Numbered from the stretch's first letter, positions 10,925-22,871 are shown. The stretch is 64,000 bases of DNA from Eucalyptus grandis (GCF_016545825.1 NC_052614.1:28049669-28113668); one strand, 5' to 3'. The notes: generated by a model from the letters alone, not told the origin. Translations and numbers: made by a program.

Positions 10925-13340
10925 TAAGGATGTGCCACATACCTAATGAGACTTAGGTTTTGTTGGAAAATGTTAGACAACGTAAAATAATAATAATCGG
11001 GGAAATATATTGAAAAAGACTAGAAAATAAAGTCAACTATTTGAGACGTACAAACAATGTCCATAAGGATAATTTTATTTCTCAAAGTACGAAACTTGGT
11101 ATGTAAGACTTTAGCAGCTAACCTCTCAAAATACAACATACCGCCTCTCAAAATACAAGATACATTTTTCTTTATTTTCATTGAATAGAAGAAAATAGAA
11201 TAATGCTATGTGTATAAGGAAACTGTCTGGGACTGCTGCTGTGGTGTCGGAACAAGTTGGCAAAGCTGCTGTGACGACCCCAGCTGGACGTACTGAGTGC
11301 GACGAGGTGAGCAAGCAAGGCAGGTAGAGGCGCAACAATGGCCAAGCCGGCAGCGAGCGTGGTGACTGGTGAGGGGGGGCGGTGGTGGCGGCGTTCTTAG
11401 AAGGACAGGAGCCAAAGACCAACACCGGCAAACGAGGTCTCGAGGATTTCGACGAGAAAGCAAACCACGGACCGCCAGACAAAAGCAGCAACGACGCCGA
11501 GAAATTAAACCACACCGGCGAACAAGGACAAGCAATCTCCCCTCAGTATAGTGTTTTTTTCTTTCTTTTTTACTTTTTTTGTGAACTATTAATCTCCCCT
11601 TTCTTGTTTTAAAATAATCATATATTCTCTCAATATTTCTTTCCCTCTCATTTTCTCCTTTTTAATTTATTGTTTTCCTTCGTCGTTTCCCTCAATGTGT
11701 AAGACCACGATAACTCTTCTTCTTTTCTTCGATCTTGACATGATATGGTTGCGAAGACATTTCTACAATCTCCTTTCAATTTTTTTCTTTTTTATGAAGT
11801 TATTATCTTTATTTCCCGAGTTTACTATGATGAATTAATTTTTTCCACCTTGGCACCTCTTACTTCTTCCATTTATAAATTTCGGCCACACAGTGTTTTA
11901 TGCGCTTGGCAAAAATTTTGTGCTCTTATGAGCTCAGTCTAGTTTATCAATTAAGTTCGAGACAATTCATCTAAATCCACCTGCTGTTGATACAATAGAA
12001 ATATATGGAATTAAGTAATGCATGAAAAAAGCACAACTAATATGCAAGATGCAATTATAGATTTTTGGTTAGGGATTGGGGTCAGTTCCTATACTTTTAT
12101 TATTATTTATAATTAACAACTAATTGGGTTGTCAAAATTAAGGTATCAACAGTAAATAAGCTATTAATACATTTTTACCCAAAGAGAGTTCATCACCAAC
12201 TGTAGAGGCACCATCCACTTAAAGTTGTCCTTTTTTAATGCATTCTGAAAACACTCATAAGAAGTGGCCCTATAAAGTCTAATTATGAGGAAAGAATATA
12301 AACCACCTCTTTTTCTTTTCATCTTAGCTGCACCTACTAAAATTCTGAATACAAATCACGCCACATTTTGCGGTGATTTTACAAGATTGGGATGATGGAA
12401 AACGCGCTATGACGCCCTTCTAGGAAATTGCAAGAACTACGTGTGGGATAGTGGTCAACAACCAATGGTCAGGTAGGAAAGATAGAAGTGGTAGAGATCT
12501 GATTAAAGAAAGGACTAGGAAATGGCCTAAGCCCCACAATTGACTGGGTGTACGGGGGAAGAATCAAATGAAATGTCTAATAAATGTAAACACGTGAACT
12601 TGCATTTCTAAACTCGCTTGAGAACAAACATGAAAGGTAACGCCTTTAAACTTTAGTTATCATTTCTTTTATCGCCTACAAACTTCTAGTTGCATTTTGA
12701 AAAATGCCTTAATATTACTGACTTTAATTAGATTGACTTACCAACTTTTCTCTATTTAAATTATCAATTAGTTTTGAGTTACCAACTCTTATTGGAATTA
12801 CTTACCGAGTTTTATTTTTTTAATTGCCAAATTTTCTCATTCTTTTTATCAATTTTTCATTCACCTTTCTCTATTGGGCCTTAAATTTACTAACTCTTAT
12901 TTGTTGACCTTTTCATTGATTAAGCTGGTTACCAACTCTTATTCAAGTTAACTATCAATGCTTATATTTTTTTTTCTAATTGATTAACTTTTCCGTTGAG
13001 TTACTAAATTTGGAAAAAAAAATCGGGAAGTCACCAAATAAATATTGATAATTTTCTATACAATTGGTAAATTTAATATGTTGATAATTAAATAAAATTT
13101 GCCCAATAATAAGAGAATTGGTTTATCAGTCAAGAAGAAATTGATAATTAAAAAAGAAAAAAAATGAAAAAAAGGCGTTGGCCAGTGGCTACCAGTTTCT
13201 TAGACCCAAGAAGTGCTTTCCAACAGGGACGCTCGAAAGGAAATCTCCACCTCGGGTCTACCGTATGAAATGGAAGACTTTTTAAATGGAAAAAATTATA
13301 TCTAAACAGAAATTGCTCCCAGGAGCAAAACCAAACACGT
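10925..13340. other. Non-coding sequence, one GC-rich patch
   Basis: The patch at 11215-11535 is GC-rich and open in several frames on both strands (11126-11515, 11206-11535, 11382-11612), without any domain. From 12700 to 13150 the words TACCAACTCTTAT and TTATCAATT recur loosely. I recognise no gene. Confidence 0.4.
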
Positions 13341-13380
13341 CCTAAACTTTATGTGTCCATTGTTTTAGTTAGTAGACTAA

Positions 13381-14303
13381 GGCCATGTTTGGTAACCATC
13401 CAAACGGGGCCAAATTCTGATTCTTTGTTCCCGGAATCAGTTTCGGCCTAGAATCGCGTTTGGTAAAATTTTTGTTCCCGGGAACAAAATTGTTCCCGGG
13501 AACAGATTGAGAATAGAATCAAGAACCAAAAAAGTTGATTCTTGTTCCGGGAACGAATTTGAGAATCAAAATCAATAAATTTTCTTCTTCTCTTCGGCCA
13601 TCTCGCGACCGCCGTCCACCACCGCCCGCCACCGTCCGCCGCCGCCGGTCGCCATCCGTTGCCGCCGTCCGCCGGTCCGGCAAGCTCGCCGGAGCTCTCC
13701 AAACCAGGGCGAGGTTCGGCGAGGCTCGGCCTCGCCAGATCCGGGCAAGGCTAGGTAGGGGTTGGGCAAGCCTCACGATGCCCGGCCCCCACCGGTGGCC
13801 GGCGAGGCTTACCTAGCCACCGGCAAGGCTCGCCCGCCTGCCGGTGGCTGGCGAGCCTCGCCGGATCCGGCGAGGCCGAGCCTCGGCGGGGCTAGGCGAG
13901 CCTCGCCCGAGCCGCCGGTGAGGCTTGGCCGACGAGGGTTGGCGACGCTCCGGTGAGGTCGTCGGCCGAAGAAGAAGAAGATGAGAAAAAGAAAAGAAAA
14001 AAAGGAAAAAAAAAAAAAAAAAGAAAAAGAAAAAAAGGAAATGAAAAGGAAAATGAAAAGAAAAAAATGAAAAATGAAAAAAAGAAAAGGAAAAAAGTAA
14101 AAAAAATTATTTAAAAATTAAAAGAAATTGATTTGGAACAGAATTAATGAACACGGTACCAAACGCAATTCTATTCCAGAATCAAAAATTTTGGACAGTT
14201 ACCAAACGGCTTAAAATGCTTAGAATCAGTTCTCGGGAACAGAATAAAAAGAATCGCCGATCGAATCTACTCCCTGAACAATGAATCGTTACCAAACGCG
14301 CCC
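13381..14303. mobile_element. PIF/Harbinger-like non-autonomous element, 923 bp, GC-rich cargo
   Basis: The termini GGCCATGTTTGGTAAC and the complement of GGGCGCGTTTGGTAAC form 16-bp inverted repeats, flanked by TAA (13378-13380, 14304-14306). Copy A of the paralog reads GGACTAAGAGC across the site, exactly one TAA, which proves the insertion. Subterminal regions repeat the palindrome TTGTTCCCGGGAACAA (13472-13487, 13490-13504). The core 13600-13965 is GC-rich with repeated GGCGAGGC/GCCTCGCC words, followed by an A/G-rich stretch (13970-14110). Overlapping open frames here are compositional, not genes. Confidence 0.85.
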
Positions 14304-14410
14304 TAAGAGCACATTAAATTTTACCAACTCACTCATGATCCTTGAGACTCATAATTTACGAACAACGCAACAAAATCTCAAGCCACAAACGAATGGACTT
14401 CACTACTTAC

Positions 14411-15352
14411 TAGAGCTGTTAAATGAGTGGATCGGGTCGGGTTTGGATTGGGTCATTAATGGTCGACCCAAATTAACTCATTAACCTATTTATGCCTAAT
14501 GTATATTTTCCGACCCATACCCAACCCGATCCAACCCATATTAATAAAATATTTTCACATTTAACCAAATTTAGAAAAAACTTATTACTATGTTTTTTTT
14601 AAAGATTATATTACTAAAATGCTTTTAAGCTTATTTCTTAAATATATATTATTTTTTAAAAAAATAGAATTGCTAAATTAGTTTTATACAACACAAATTT
14701 AATGGACAATTTTTATAATGTTTAGAATAATTATTTTAAAAAATCTAATTTTAATTATTTTTTATATTTTTTTAAAATTAAAATTTTAATTTATTTTTAT
14801 TTTTAAAATATATTTTTCTTTTCAGTTCTTTTTCTTCTTTGGTCGACCGCTGGCCATGGGCTAGCCTCGAGCTAGCCGATCGGCGAGGCTCAAGCCTCGC
14901 CGGATGTCAACGAGACCTCCACCTCGCCAATCTAGCAAGCTCGAGCTCGCCCCTCGCCGAATCTAGCAAGGCTCGAGCCTCGCCCGATGCCGGCGAGTTT
15001 GAGTCTCACCAGATTGGCAAGCTCAAGGCTCACCTAGCCGGTCGCTAGCTATCACCATGTCGACGACCGAAGGAAGAAGAAAGAAAATAAAAAAAATAAA
15101 AAAAAAAATAATTATAGTTTCGGTTTTTATAAAAAAAATAAATAGTTCTGTAAATTTAAAGAGAGAAGAGAGAGATTGGAGGTTTTGAGTGAAAATGGGT
15201 TCTAAATCCAACCCATTTAAGATCCACTTAAAACCCACTTAAGACCCATCTATCAAAATTTCTGATTATTAAACCCATTTAACTATTTTTTGTCAAAAAA
15301 ATAAGTGACCTATATATCATAAATGGGTCATATTCCCATTTTGCCACCTCTG
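14411..15352. mobile_element. hAT-like non-autonomous element, 942 bp
   Basis: The left end TAGAGCTGTTAAATGAGT and the complement of the right end CAGAGGTGGCAAAATGGG are inverted repeats of the hAT type. The flanking octamers CTACTTAC (14403-14410) and CTACTGAC (15353-15360) form the 8-bp target duplication typical of hAT, with two mismatches. Copy A reads CTAATGAC at the site, uninterrupted. A core at 14830-15060 is GC-rich with CGGCGAGGCTC/CTCGCC words, set in AT-rich flanks. It codes for no transposase. Confidence 0.8.
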
Positions 15353-15520
15353 CTACTGACCACTAATCATTGTGTCCATTCATCATATACATTCCAGCCG
15401 TACACTCCATCCAGCAAGCATCACACTAGTAAAACCAAAACATGGGCAAAACAAGGAGCCAAGCACGAGAGGGGGGAAAAAAGAGCGGGACATACGGCCA
15501 TATACTCGAACCACAGAAAA

Positions 15521-16101
15521 ATGAACTCGAAATGAATCGATTGAAGATGGATGTTGCGATTTAAAAATGAAATGGTCATCAAAATGTTTTAAATCAGAAG
15601 ACCTTCCACGGACAACAACAGAGCTTCATTTAGACATTTCTGCAAACAGACGGTGTGTAGTGCGTCGAAGAGAAGTTACCGACCGTTCTATGGCCTGAAC
15701 TCGAATCTAGACCCCTCGTGCCAAAGAAATCAACTCATTAGAACACTCAAGAACCAGAGAAACCAAGCCCGTCATCCTTCAAACGGAACAAGGCGGGGCT
15801 GAAGGGGCTCATGTGGGTGACCGTTTAACAAGGAAGTCCCTACCTGGCTCGAAGACGACGACTAAAGGGCAAGTTCAAGGTGAACCGCGGCTTTGGCAGG
15901 CTCCAAGCCAAGATCCCTGGGAAAGAGCGACTCAAACTAAACAACCAAAGAGCACTCACGAGATGCGGGCAGCGACCTAACGGAGATACGACACCCAAAA
16001 CGCCGAGAGCCCCCTATCTGAGATGGTGATAGTGGGATAGAAGAATAGGTTCATTCCATACACGAAAACGGGATGAACTGTGATCTCACATCTTTCATCC
16101 A
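15521..16101. other. Non-coding part of the composite insertion
   Basis: No domain-bearing frame. Moderately GC-rich sequence up to the copia-2 LTR, with no counterpart that I recognise in the window. Confidence 0.4.
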
Positions 16102-16493
16102 TGTTGGAATTCAAGTCGGCGGAAGACGACTTACCTGATTTCAATGCGCAAAAAGCAAATAGCCCCGGAACGAACGTTGAATTGCCGATGAAACACAAAC
16201 AACACTTCCTCATGTTAGTCTGGATGCAATCACAATGAAAACACCCGATTTCCACGACATAAATGTCGATTGTTCTTGCAAAGCTAAAATTGGAATGCCT
16301 TCTTCTTCTTTGATGGAAATGGAGAGAAATATGGTGCGTATGTTTTGCCAACCAGTCCAACGGTTGTGTTTGGGAGGCTTTTATACGTCTCCCTTCGTAC
16401 TCCTCCATTAGTGTCTTTCCATTGTAACGCATCAAGATGAAATGGTACGTTCCAATCGCACCCCATCATGGACGTAACGACTAAAGTACAACA
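16102..16493 (-). repeat. 3' LTR of copia-2
   Basis: 392 bp, TGTTGGAATTCAAG to AAAGTACAACA. Sense TATAAAAG is at 16378-16385. An open frame (15977-16435) across it has no domain. Confidence 0.9.
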
Positions 16494-16510
16494 TCTCCCA
16501 CTCAGACATG
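16494..16510 (-). promoter_or_regulatory. Polypurine tract of copia-2
   Basis: Sense CATGTCTGAGTGGGAGA ends directly at the LTR TGTTGTAC. Confidence 0.6.
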
Positions 16511-17101
16511 ATGGGCTTGATAGCGCTCTATCAAGAATATAAGACATTCAACATTCATCAACTTTACAAAACAATTCATACTGACAAATAAGCCGTGCGA
16601 TCAATGAGTACACTTGCACTTGGGAGCTCAAATTATGCACCTGTTAGGGATGACATAATGGCTACAACCCTAAAAAGAAATAAACAATCGATGTCTCATA
16701 GTACCCCAGACATATTTTGTGGGAATTAAGTACTCGCATCCAGCATCTTTCAGGCAAACATGATTGTGGGAATATCATGTTCAGTCTTATTATAAACAAA
16801 TCACAGACCTCATCTTGACTCCAATCAAGGTGACATATTTTATGTACCAAACTTGCTCTCCAGTATTTATTTGTACATAACGTCTCATCTCAACATGCTA
16901 TTTAAAGCACTTGTGGCAATTGCTCGTGTGAGTGAGCCAATCATTGCTTGCTGACATACTTTTCAATAATACATGTGTGTTTGTGCTAGTCTCATAGTGG
17001 ATTTGTACTTATTGATAAAACATCAAATCACTAATAAACAAACAAGTACAATACATCTGTCCACAAATACATAAACCAATGATCCGCTACAATAACAGAT
17101 A

Positions 17102-17440
17102 TCACATTCTACGCAATCCTAGTGACATCTTATGGGTCAAGAATATGTCTCTAGGAATAGCCTTCGTAAATGGATCAGCAACCATTCTATTGGTTGAAAT
17201 ATATTGTAAGATCACTTCTTTATGTGCTATAATATCTCTAATGAAGTTGTTCTTTATGTCAATGTGCTTCGTCCTTCCATGATACTTGGGATCTTTAACA
17301 TAGGTAATGGCTGCTTGACTAACGCAATAAACTGCCGCCGGTCTTGGAACTTCAGTGACAGTGGCTAAATTTTCCAAGAAACGTTTTAGCCATACTGCTT
17401 CTTGTTCTGCGGCAGAACATGCAATAAATTCTGCCTCCAT
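17102..17440 (-). pseudogene. copia-2 RNase H
   Basis: MEAEFIACSAAEQEAVWLKR and YHGRTKHIDIK match the C-terminal half of copia RNase H, which degrades the RNA strand of the RNA-DNA hybrid. The N-terminal part with the first catalytic Asp is in another frame (17386-17586). The catalytic Glu (AEF) is present, while the usual CDNQAAI block reads CVSQAAI. Confidence 0.85.
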
Positions 17441-17677
17441 CGTAGATAAGGCCGTTCATGTTTGTTTCTTACTATTCTAAGAAATCGCACCTCCATTGAG
17501 CAAGAACGCATATCCAAAAATCGATTTACGCTCATCCAGGTCTCCACCCCAATCGGCATCTGAATAACCCCATAGGCGTAAATCATTCCCTTGGTAACAA
17601 AGCCGATAGTCCATGGTGCCCTTCAAATATCTCAAGATCCTCTTCACTGCTTTCTAGTGTACTTGACCGGGATTTGA

Positions 17678-18091
17678 TTAATATCGGCTCACCAATCCCA
17701 CGGCATAATATATGTCGGGTCTAGTACACATCATAGCATACATTAAACTTCCGACCGCACTAGAGTAAGGAACAATTTCTATCACTTTAATTTCCTTTGG
17801 AGTCTTAGGACACATCTCAGTACTTAGGCCTTCACCTTGCATGACAGGGGTATCAATGAGATTACAATGCTGCATGTTGAAACGTTCAAGAATCTTCATA
17901 ATATAAGACTCTTGTGATAAAGTAAGGAGTTTTCTCGATCGATCTCTTTCGATCTTAACTCCTAATATATAAGCAGCTTCTCCCATATCATTCATCTCAA
18001 AATTGGAGGATAACCATTCTTTTATGGTGATAACCAAAATCTTGTCATTTCCAGCCAATAGAATATTGTCCACATAAAGTGATAAAATCAC
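17678..18091 (-). pseudogene. copia-2 RT C-terminal part with YVDN box
   Basis: The frame begins MILSLYVDNILLAGND. The catalytic YVDD of reverse transcriptase has its second Asp changed to Asn (codon at 18065-18067), which should abolish polymerisation. The FEMNDMGEAAYILGVKI block and SLMYAMMCTRPDI follow as in other copia RTs. It was one protein with 18167-18994 before a frameshift. Confidence 0.88.
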
Positions 18092-18166
18092 AAATTTATC
18101 TTTGGACCGCTTGACATATACACAGTGATCTTCTTCGATTATCGTGAAACCAAAAGTTATTATTGC

Positions 18167-18994
18167 TCAATGAAAATGAAGATACCACTGTCTAGATGAT
18201 TGCTTAAGGCCATATATTGAGCAATGAAGCTTGCAAACTTTATGCTCTTGACCTTTAGCTATGAAACCTATTGGTTGTTTTATATAGATTTCCTCATCTA
18301 ATTCTTCATTGAGAAATGCCATCTTTATATCCATTTGATATAATTCAAGGTCCAAATATGCAATGATGGCTAGAATAAGGCGTATTGAGGCAAACCTTAT
18401 AACTGGTGAAAAAGTTTCCTCATAGTCTATACCCTTTTGTTGAGTATAACCTTTTGCCACAAGGCGGGCCTTATAATTTTCAATGGATCCATCCGCCCTA
18501 CACTTAATCTTGAAGGCCCATTTGTTTCCAATGGCCTTACGATTGGGTGGTAGATCAACCAAGTCCCAAACATGGTTTGCCCTCATTGACTCCATCTTAT
18601 CTTTCAAAGCTTTTCTCCATTCTTCCTTATCAGAGGATGAGAGAGCCTCTTGAACAGTCTTAGGCTCGGCATCGTCTTTTTGAGCAATCATAAATGCTTC
18701 ATCTTCAATCTCAAAATGACGACGGGGAACACTTTTACGATTACTTTTATGCAATTGAATTTCTCTTGAATTCAATTTATCAGGCGATGCAACACTCCCA
18801 CTAGGTCTTGTGTGTTGAAGTAAATCTTCATTTCCCTCTACAACATCAATGGGTGTGTTATCAGGATCTTCCATCTCATATAATTGGAAGTCCTTATCAA
18901 TCTCACCTCTACTAGGAAAATCGTTCTCCAAGAACGTGACATCTCGTGACTCCATTTCGTTCACACTTCCATCAACTTGTTCACCTATGAACAC
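18167..18994 (-). pseudogene. copia-2 reverse transcriptase, N-terminal part
   Basis: This 275-codon frame holds the RVT_2 start: NHVWDLVDLPPNRKAIGNKW, then RLVAKGYTQQKGIDYEETFS, then LYQMDIKMAFLNEELDEEIY with the first catalytic Asp, then IYGLKQSSRQWY. It ends by frameshift just before the YVDN box. The acidic N-terminal 100 residues are the usual integrase-RT linker. Confidence 0.9.
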
Positions 18995-19179
18995 GTACCC
19001 TTTGGAGTGTTCAGAATATCTTATAAAGATACATTTATTCCCTCTAAGACCTAATTTGTCATATTTATTGGAAGAATCATGAACATAAGCTGCACATCCC
19101 CATGGACTAGACTATTCAAGTCTGATTTCCTACCAGTCCATAATTCATAAGTGGTGGAAGTGACCAATTTTGAGGGCAC

Positions 19180-19446
19180 TCAGTTAAGTATAAAGGCATC
19201 AATCAATAACGCATCTCCCCAATAGGAGATAGGTAAATTTGTTTGCGTTATCATAGACCTAACCATTTCCAATATGGTTCTATTCCTTCTCTCAGCTACC
19301 CCATTTTGTTGTGGAGTACCAGGAATAGTCAATTGTCGTACAATTCCATTTTCATCACAAAGAGCCTTGAATTTCTCCGATAGATACTCACGTTCACGAT
19401 CGGTTTTCAATACCTTTATTATTTTGTTCAACCGATTATCTACCAT
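19180..19446 (-). pseudogene. copia-2 integrase core fragment
   Basis: KVLKTDREREYLSEKF supplies the second catalytic Asp and TPQQNGVAERRNRTILEM the Glu of the DDE integrase. The first Asp and the zinc-binding head lie in neighbouring frames. Reading stops where an Asn replaces the usual continuation. Confidence 0.87.
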
Positions 19447-19571
19447 CGCTATATATCGTCTAAAGCAGTTTAATGCTTATGACTTATGGGAGATTAGAAA
19501 GACATAACCGAAACGTGTGAAGTCATCTATGAAAGTGATAAAATATGAGGCTCCATGCCTCGCCCTCACAT

Positions 19572-20807
19572 TCAAAGGACCACAAATGTCAGAATGTATG
19601 AGATGCAATGTAAATTCAGCTCTAGTCCCTTTACCGAATGGTTTTCTAGTGCTTTTCCCGCTATATAATGTTCACATACGGATAGACTAATAATAGTGAG
19701 TGACCCTAAAAGGCCTTCTCTAGCTAATCTTTGCATTCTTTGCAATCCAATGTGACCTAATCTAGTATGCCTAGTACTTGCATCAATCTCAACGTTATTA
19801 GAAGATGCAATTAAAGAAAAACAACCATCAACATTAACATTGTACTGATCACCATGGAGATTTAATATATAACCTAAGCTAAGAAGAACAACTATAGAGA
19901 CCAAGTTTCGTCGAATATCTGGAGCATAAAGGACATCATGCATGAATAGGTTTTGACCACCATGTAAAATCAATTTACATGTGCCGACACCCTTCACTTC
20001 AACTCTTGAGTTATTCCCAACATATATCCATCTTCTTCCAAGCGGTATCCGACGATACTCCAAAAATGCTTCTCGATCTCTAGTTACGTGGTCTGTTGCT
20101 CCTGAGTCTACAGTCCACATTGAATAAGATTCAGCAAGCATTACAGTACTAGAAACAAAAGCATTACTCAAAGTAATGGAGTAATATGGTACATTTTTCG
20201 GCTCAGTGCATTCATGAACAAAGTGACCCATCTTGCCACAATTGTGGCACTCCATCTTAGCCTTGTCCTTCTTCCCACCATGCTTCTTACATCGGAAGGC
20301 CTTAGCCTTCTTGGGGGCCTGATCAGTCTTCTTCCCTTTGTTATTGAACTGAAGATTCCTCTTGCGCTTGAAGACTGAAGGTTTGCACGAACTTGATTCA
20401 GCAACATAAGCATGGGTAGAGGATCTCGCAGCCTCTAGGCACTCATCCTCTAATTCCAAATGACGTGCAATATCATCAAAAGTGACGATGTTCTCATTAT
20501 GCGTCATATTGATCTTCATATGCTCCCAATTGTCAGGAAGAGACCTTATAACAGCCTGAACTTGCTGTTCATCAATAAGGGAGTGACCTGCCGATTTCAG
20601 CTCACAAATCATGTTTGACATCTTCCGAAAATGCTGCCTCATCGTTACATTTGGGCGTTTCCAGAATGTGTGAAACTTGATGGTGAGTCTCCTCAACTTA
20701 GTGGCAGATGTACTGCCAAACTTATCCTTCAAGACAACCCACACAGCTTGAGCTTTATCATAACTTTCAAACTCACACATGAGATCATCTTGCATACAGC
20801 TCAGCAA
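19572..20807 (-). pseudogene. copia-2 gag, protease and integrase head
   Basis: A 411-codon frame. Gag UBN2-type helices occupy the first 130 residues. The zinc knuckle CHNCGKMGHFVHEC (187-200) binds RNA. The aspartic protease motif WTVDSGATDH (231-240) is intact. The GAG-pre-integrase motif HTRLGHIG (347-354) begins the integrase. The N-terminus of gag is in a separate frame at 20855-21040, so at least one frameshift or stop lies between 20808 and 20855. Confidence 0.9.
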
Positions 20808-20854
20808 TGTGATGCGAGCAATGCTATTTTTCTTTTTCCAAGCTTGATAAACTT

Positions 20855-21040
20855 CTAGATCTCTCCTGTGTTGAGCTGAAATTCCATGCTCAGCTTCACC
20901 ATGGTATGGTTGAGGGTTTCCAAAACCTCTTGCTCCTCAAGTATATATTGAACCTTTCGATGCCAAATATCATAATTGTCACCGTTCAGCTTCTCACCCT
21001 TATTGAGGTCAGTCACAATAGTCTTGGATGCCGAAGCCAT
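20855..21040 (-). pseudogene. copia-2 gag N-terminus
   Basis: MASASKTIVTDLNKGEKLNG then DNYDIWHRKVQYILEE is the start of a Tork-like copia gag. I take the second in-frame ATG (21040), because it is followed by the conserved MAS start. A TAG codon ends it before the main gag frame. Confidence 0.8.
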
Positions 21041-21953
21041 AATCAATTACTATATTACATTGACATAATAAACGGTGAATCAATACTAGCACACTTTACA
21101 GAGTAACACACATATTTAATTTACAGCAAAGACAAACTAAATTAATGATAATTCAACAAAAGACACAAAAGCAAAAGTTCACTATGTTCCCAATCAACTT
21201 CTATGTACAATGTTCTATTATCATTAATTAGTTTAATTTGCACAAATTTTAAGTTCTTGGTGAGAACTCCCTCAAATTCTACCAACCTACGAACTCCCAC
21301 TAGGAAAAATAATTATATGACCTTATGTAATTTCTACATTTTTCCTTAACACAAAAACATAGTATGATAATAACCAACGTATAACTAACAATCATGCTTC
21401 AAATATAATTAAAAACGTAATTCAACATTTAATGGATTTCCTATCATTGTTCGAATTTTCTAGCAATTAGAAAATTGAAAGTATATTAAACTATATACAT
21501 GATATCAACGAACCAAGCTTTACACAGTATATATGACATCATTTGCACACAAGCTAGCTACTGTATTTCCTAAACCACAAGAAAATACAAGCTACAAATA
21601 AATAAACTATGCATTAAACCCCAAAAAATACGCGTACATAGGGTTTACTACGCATTTTCATACATTTATAAAATTCAAAAGTATAAAATAATTATACCAC
21701 TGTGTAGACAACATTCATATGAACCAAACGCCGCTGACCAAGCTTCAATCGAAGCCCGCACGTGCCCCCACGCGCCACCTAAGTGCGTGGCGCGTGTGGC
21801 GCACGCGCCAGTGAGCCAAACGGCTCCTGGCCGGTTCGACTGGTTTGACCACCGGACCGGTTGACCAGTCAACGGTCGAGTTGGGTCGGGTCAATCGGGT
21901 CGGATCTCGGGTCGGGTCACCAGCTGGTGACTGGCCGGCCAACTGCCGCTTGC

Positions 21954-22029
21954 TGACGTCATCGATGACGTCATCTCAGTGGTTACCGACCGTTGGATGA
22001 CGTTATCGATGACGTCATCCGTGACGTCA
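21954..22029. promoter_or_regulatory. Array of five TGACGTCA-type palindromes in the copia-2 leader
   Basis: Perfect TGACGTCA octamers lie at 21954, 21966, 22010 and 22022, and TGACGTTA at 21998. Spacings are 12, 32, 12 and 12 bases. TGACG palindromes are the classical binding core of plant bZIP factors of the TGA/as-1 class, so the array looks like an enhancer downstream of the LTR promoter. It could equally be an RNA structural element, since the words are self-complementary. Confidence 0.6.
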
Positions 22030-22465
22030 TCAAGATCACGTCGCTCCGCGCAACGCGCGCGTGATGTCCACGCGTCGGTTCGCCAACCGGCGCATGTTAC
22101 GCACGCGCTGGCGTCCCCAGCGCATTAGGCGCGTGAGGCCCACGCGTAGCAGCTTCTGTCCGTGCGTGTGGGCACGTCCGACGTCCTCCGGTCGCACTCG
22201 AACCAGCGTCAAACTCGTCTCGATGAGTACTTTCATCCTGTATATTCAAAAGTTGATTTTGGCCAAAAAAATAATTCGAAAAACGGCCAAAACCTCACGG
22301 ATACATGGGACCCTGAACCCGTTCTTCGCTTCGGTTCGAATTCGAGTTTTTCAGATGGCAATTTCAACTATCAGAGATCTAAATAGTGTAGATTTCATAC
22401 TCTTGATCTCAATATCAAATGGTGTATTGGAAAATTTGATGAAAAACAAGGCAGAAATCACGACC

Positions 22466-22480
22466 GGGCTCTGATACTAA
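22466..22480 (-). promoter_or_regulatory. Primer-binding site of copia-2
   Basis: Sense TTAGTATCAGAGCCC follows the end of the 5' LTR at once and matches the initiator-methionine tRNA 3' end (TGGTATCAGAGC) apart from one base. Confidence 0.75.
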
Positions 22481-22871
22481 TGTTGGAATTCAAGTCGACG
22501 GAAGACGACTTACCTGATTCCGATGCACAAACAGCAAATAGCCTCAGAACGAACGTTGAATTGCCGATGAAACACGAACAACACTTGCTCACGTTAGTCT
22601 GGATGCAATCACAAGGAAAACACCCGATTTCCACGGCGTAAATGTCGATTGTTCTTGCAAAATTGAAATTGGAATGCCTTCTTCTTCTTTGATGGAAATG
22701 GAGAGAAATCTGGTACGTATGTTTTGCCAACCAGTCCAACGGTTGTGTTCGGAGGCTTTTATACGTCTCCCTTCATATCCCTCCATTAGTGTCTTTCCAT
22801 CGTAACGCATTAAGACGAAACGGTGCGTTCCAATCGCACCCTATCATGGACGTAACAGCTAAAGTACAACA
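22481..22871 (-). repeat. 5' LTR of copia-2
   Basis: 391 bp, same TGTTGGAATTCAAG start and GTACAACA end as the left LTR. Sense TATAAAAG is at 22756-22763, the likely promoter. Confidence 0.9.

Larger units (their letters stand above)
13345..15520. repeat. Paralogous segment, copy B, interrupted twice
   Basis: Same sequence as 6577-6871, but split by the elements at 13381-14303 and 14411-15352. The pieces are about 13345-13380, 14304-14410 and 15353-15520. Past CCACAG (about 15514) copy B continues into sequence unrelated to copy A, which is cut there by the copia-1 LTR. Confidence 0.85.
21041..22480 (-). other. copia-2 leader, long, with a GC-rich island
   Basis: The 1.4 kb between primer-binding site and gag is unusually long for a copia leader. 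Its part at 21725-22215 is strongly GC-rich, unlike the AT-rich rest. It contains repeated CACGCG/CGCGTG words and the TGACGTCA array. Open frames in it show no domain. Confidence 0.65.
16102..22871 (-). mobile_element. Ty1/copia retrotransposon copia-2, two LTRs, 6.8 kb, dead
   Basis: Two LTRs in direct orientation (16102-16493 and 22481-22871) bound gag, protease, integrase, RT and RNase H in that order on the minus strand, which defines Ty1/copia. A primer-binding site lies inside the right LTR and a polypurine tract inside the left. The flanks ATCCA (16097-16101) and GTCCC (22872-22876) do not match, so no target duplication is visible. The LTRs differ at many positions, so this is an older insertion. 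Frameshifts split pol, and the RT box is YVDN. Confidence 0.92.

Noticed and set aside
11126..11612. GC-rich open frames on both strands
   Set aside because: Open in many frames because of composition; no domain, no splice or start context that singles one out.
13448..13956. Arg/Pro/Ala-rich frames
   Set aside because: Inside the Harbinger-like element's GC-rich core; both strands are open, so composition explains them.
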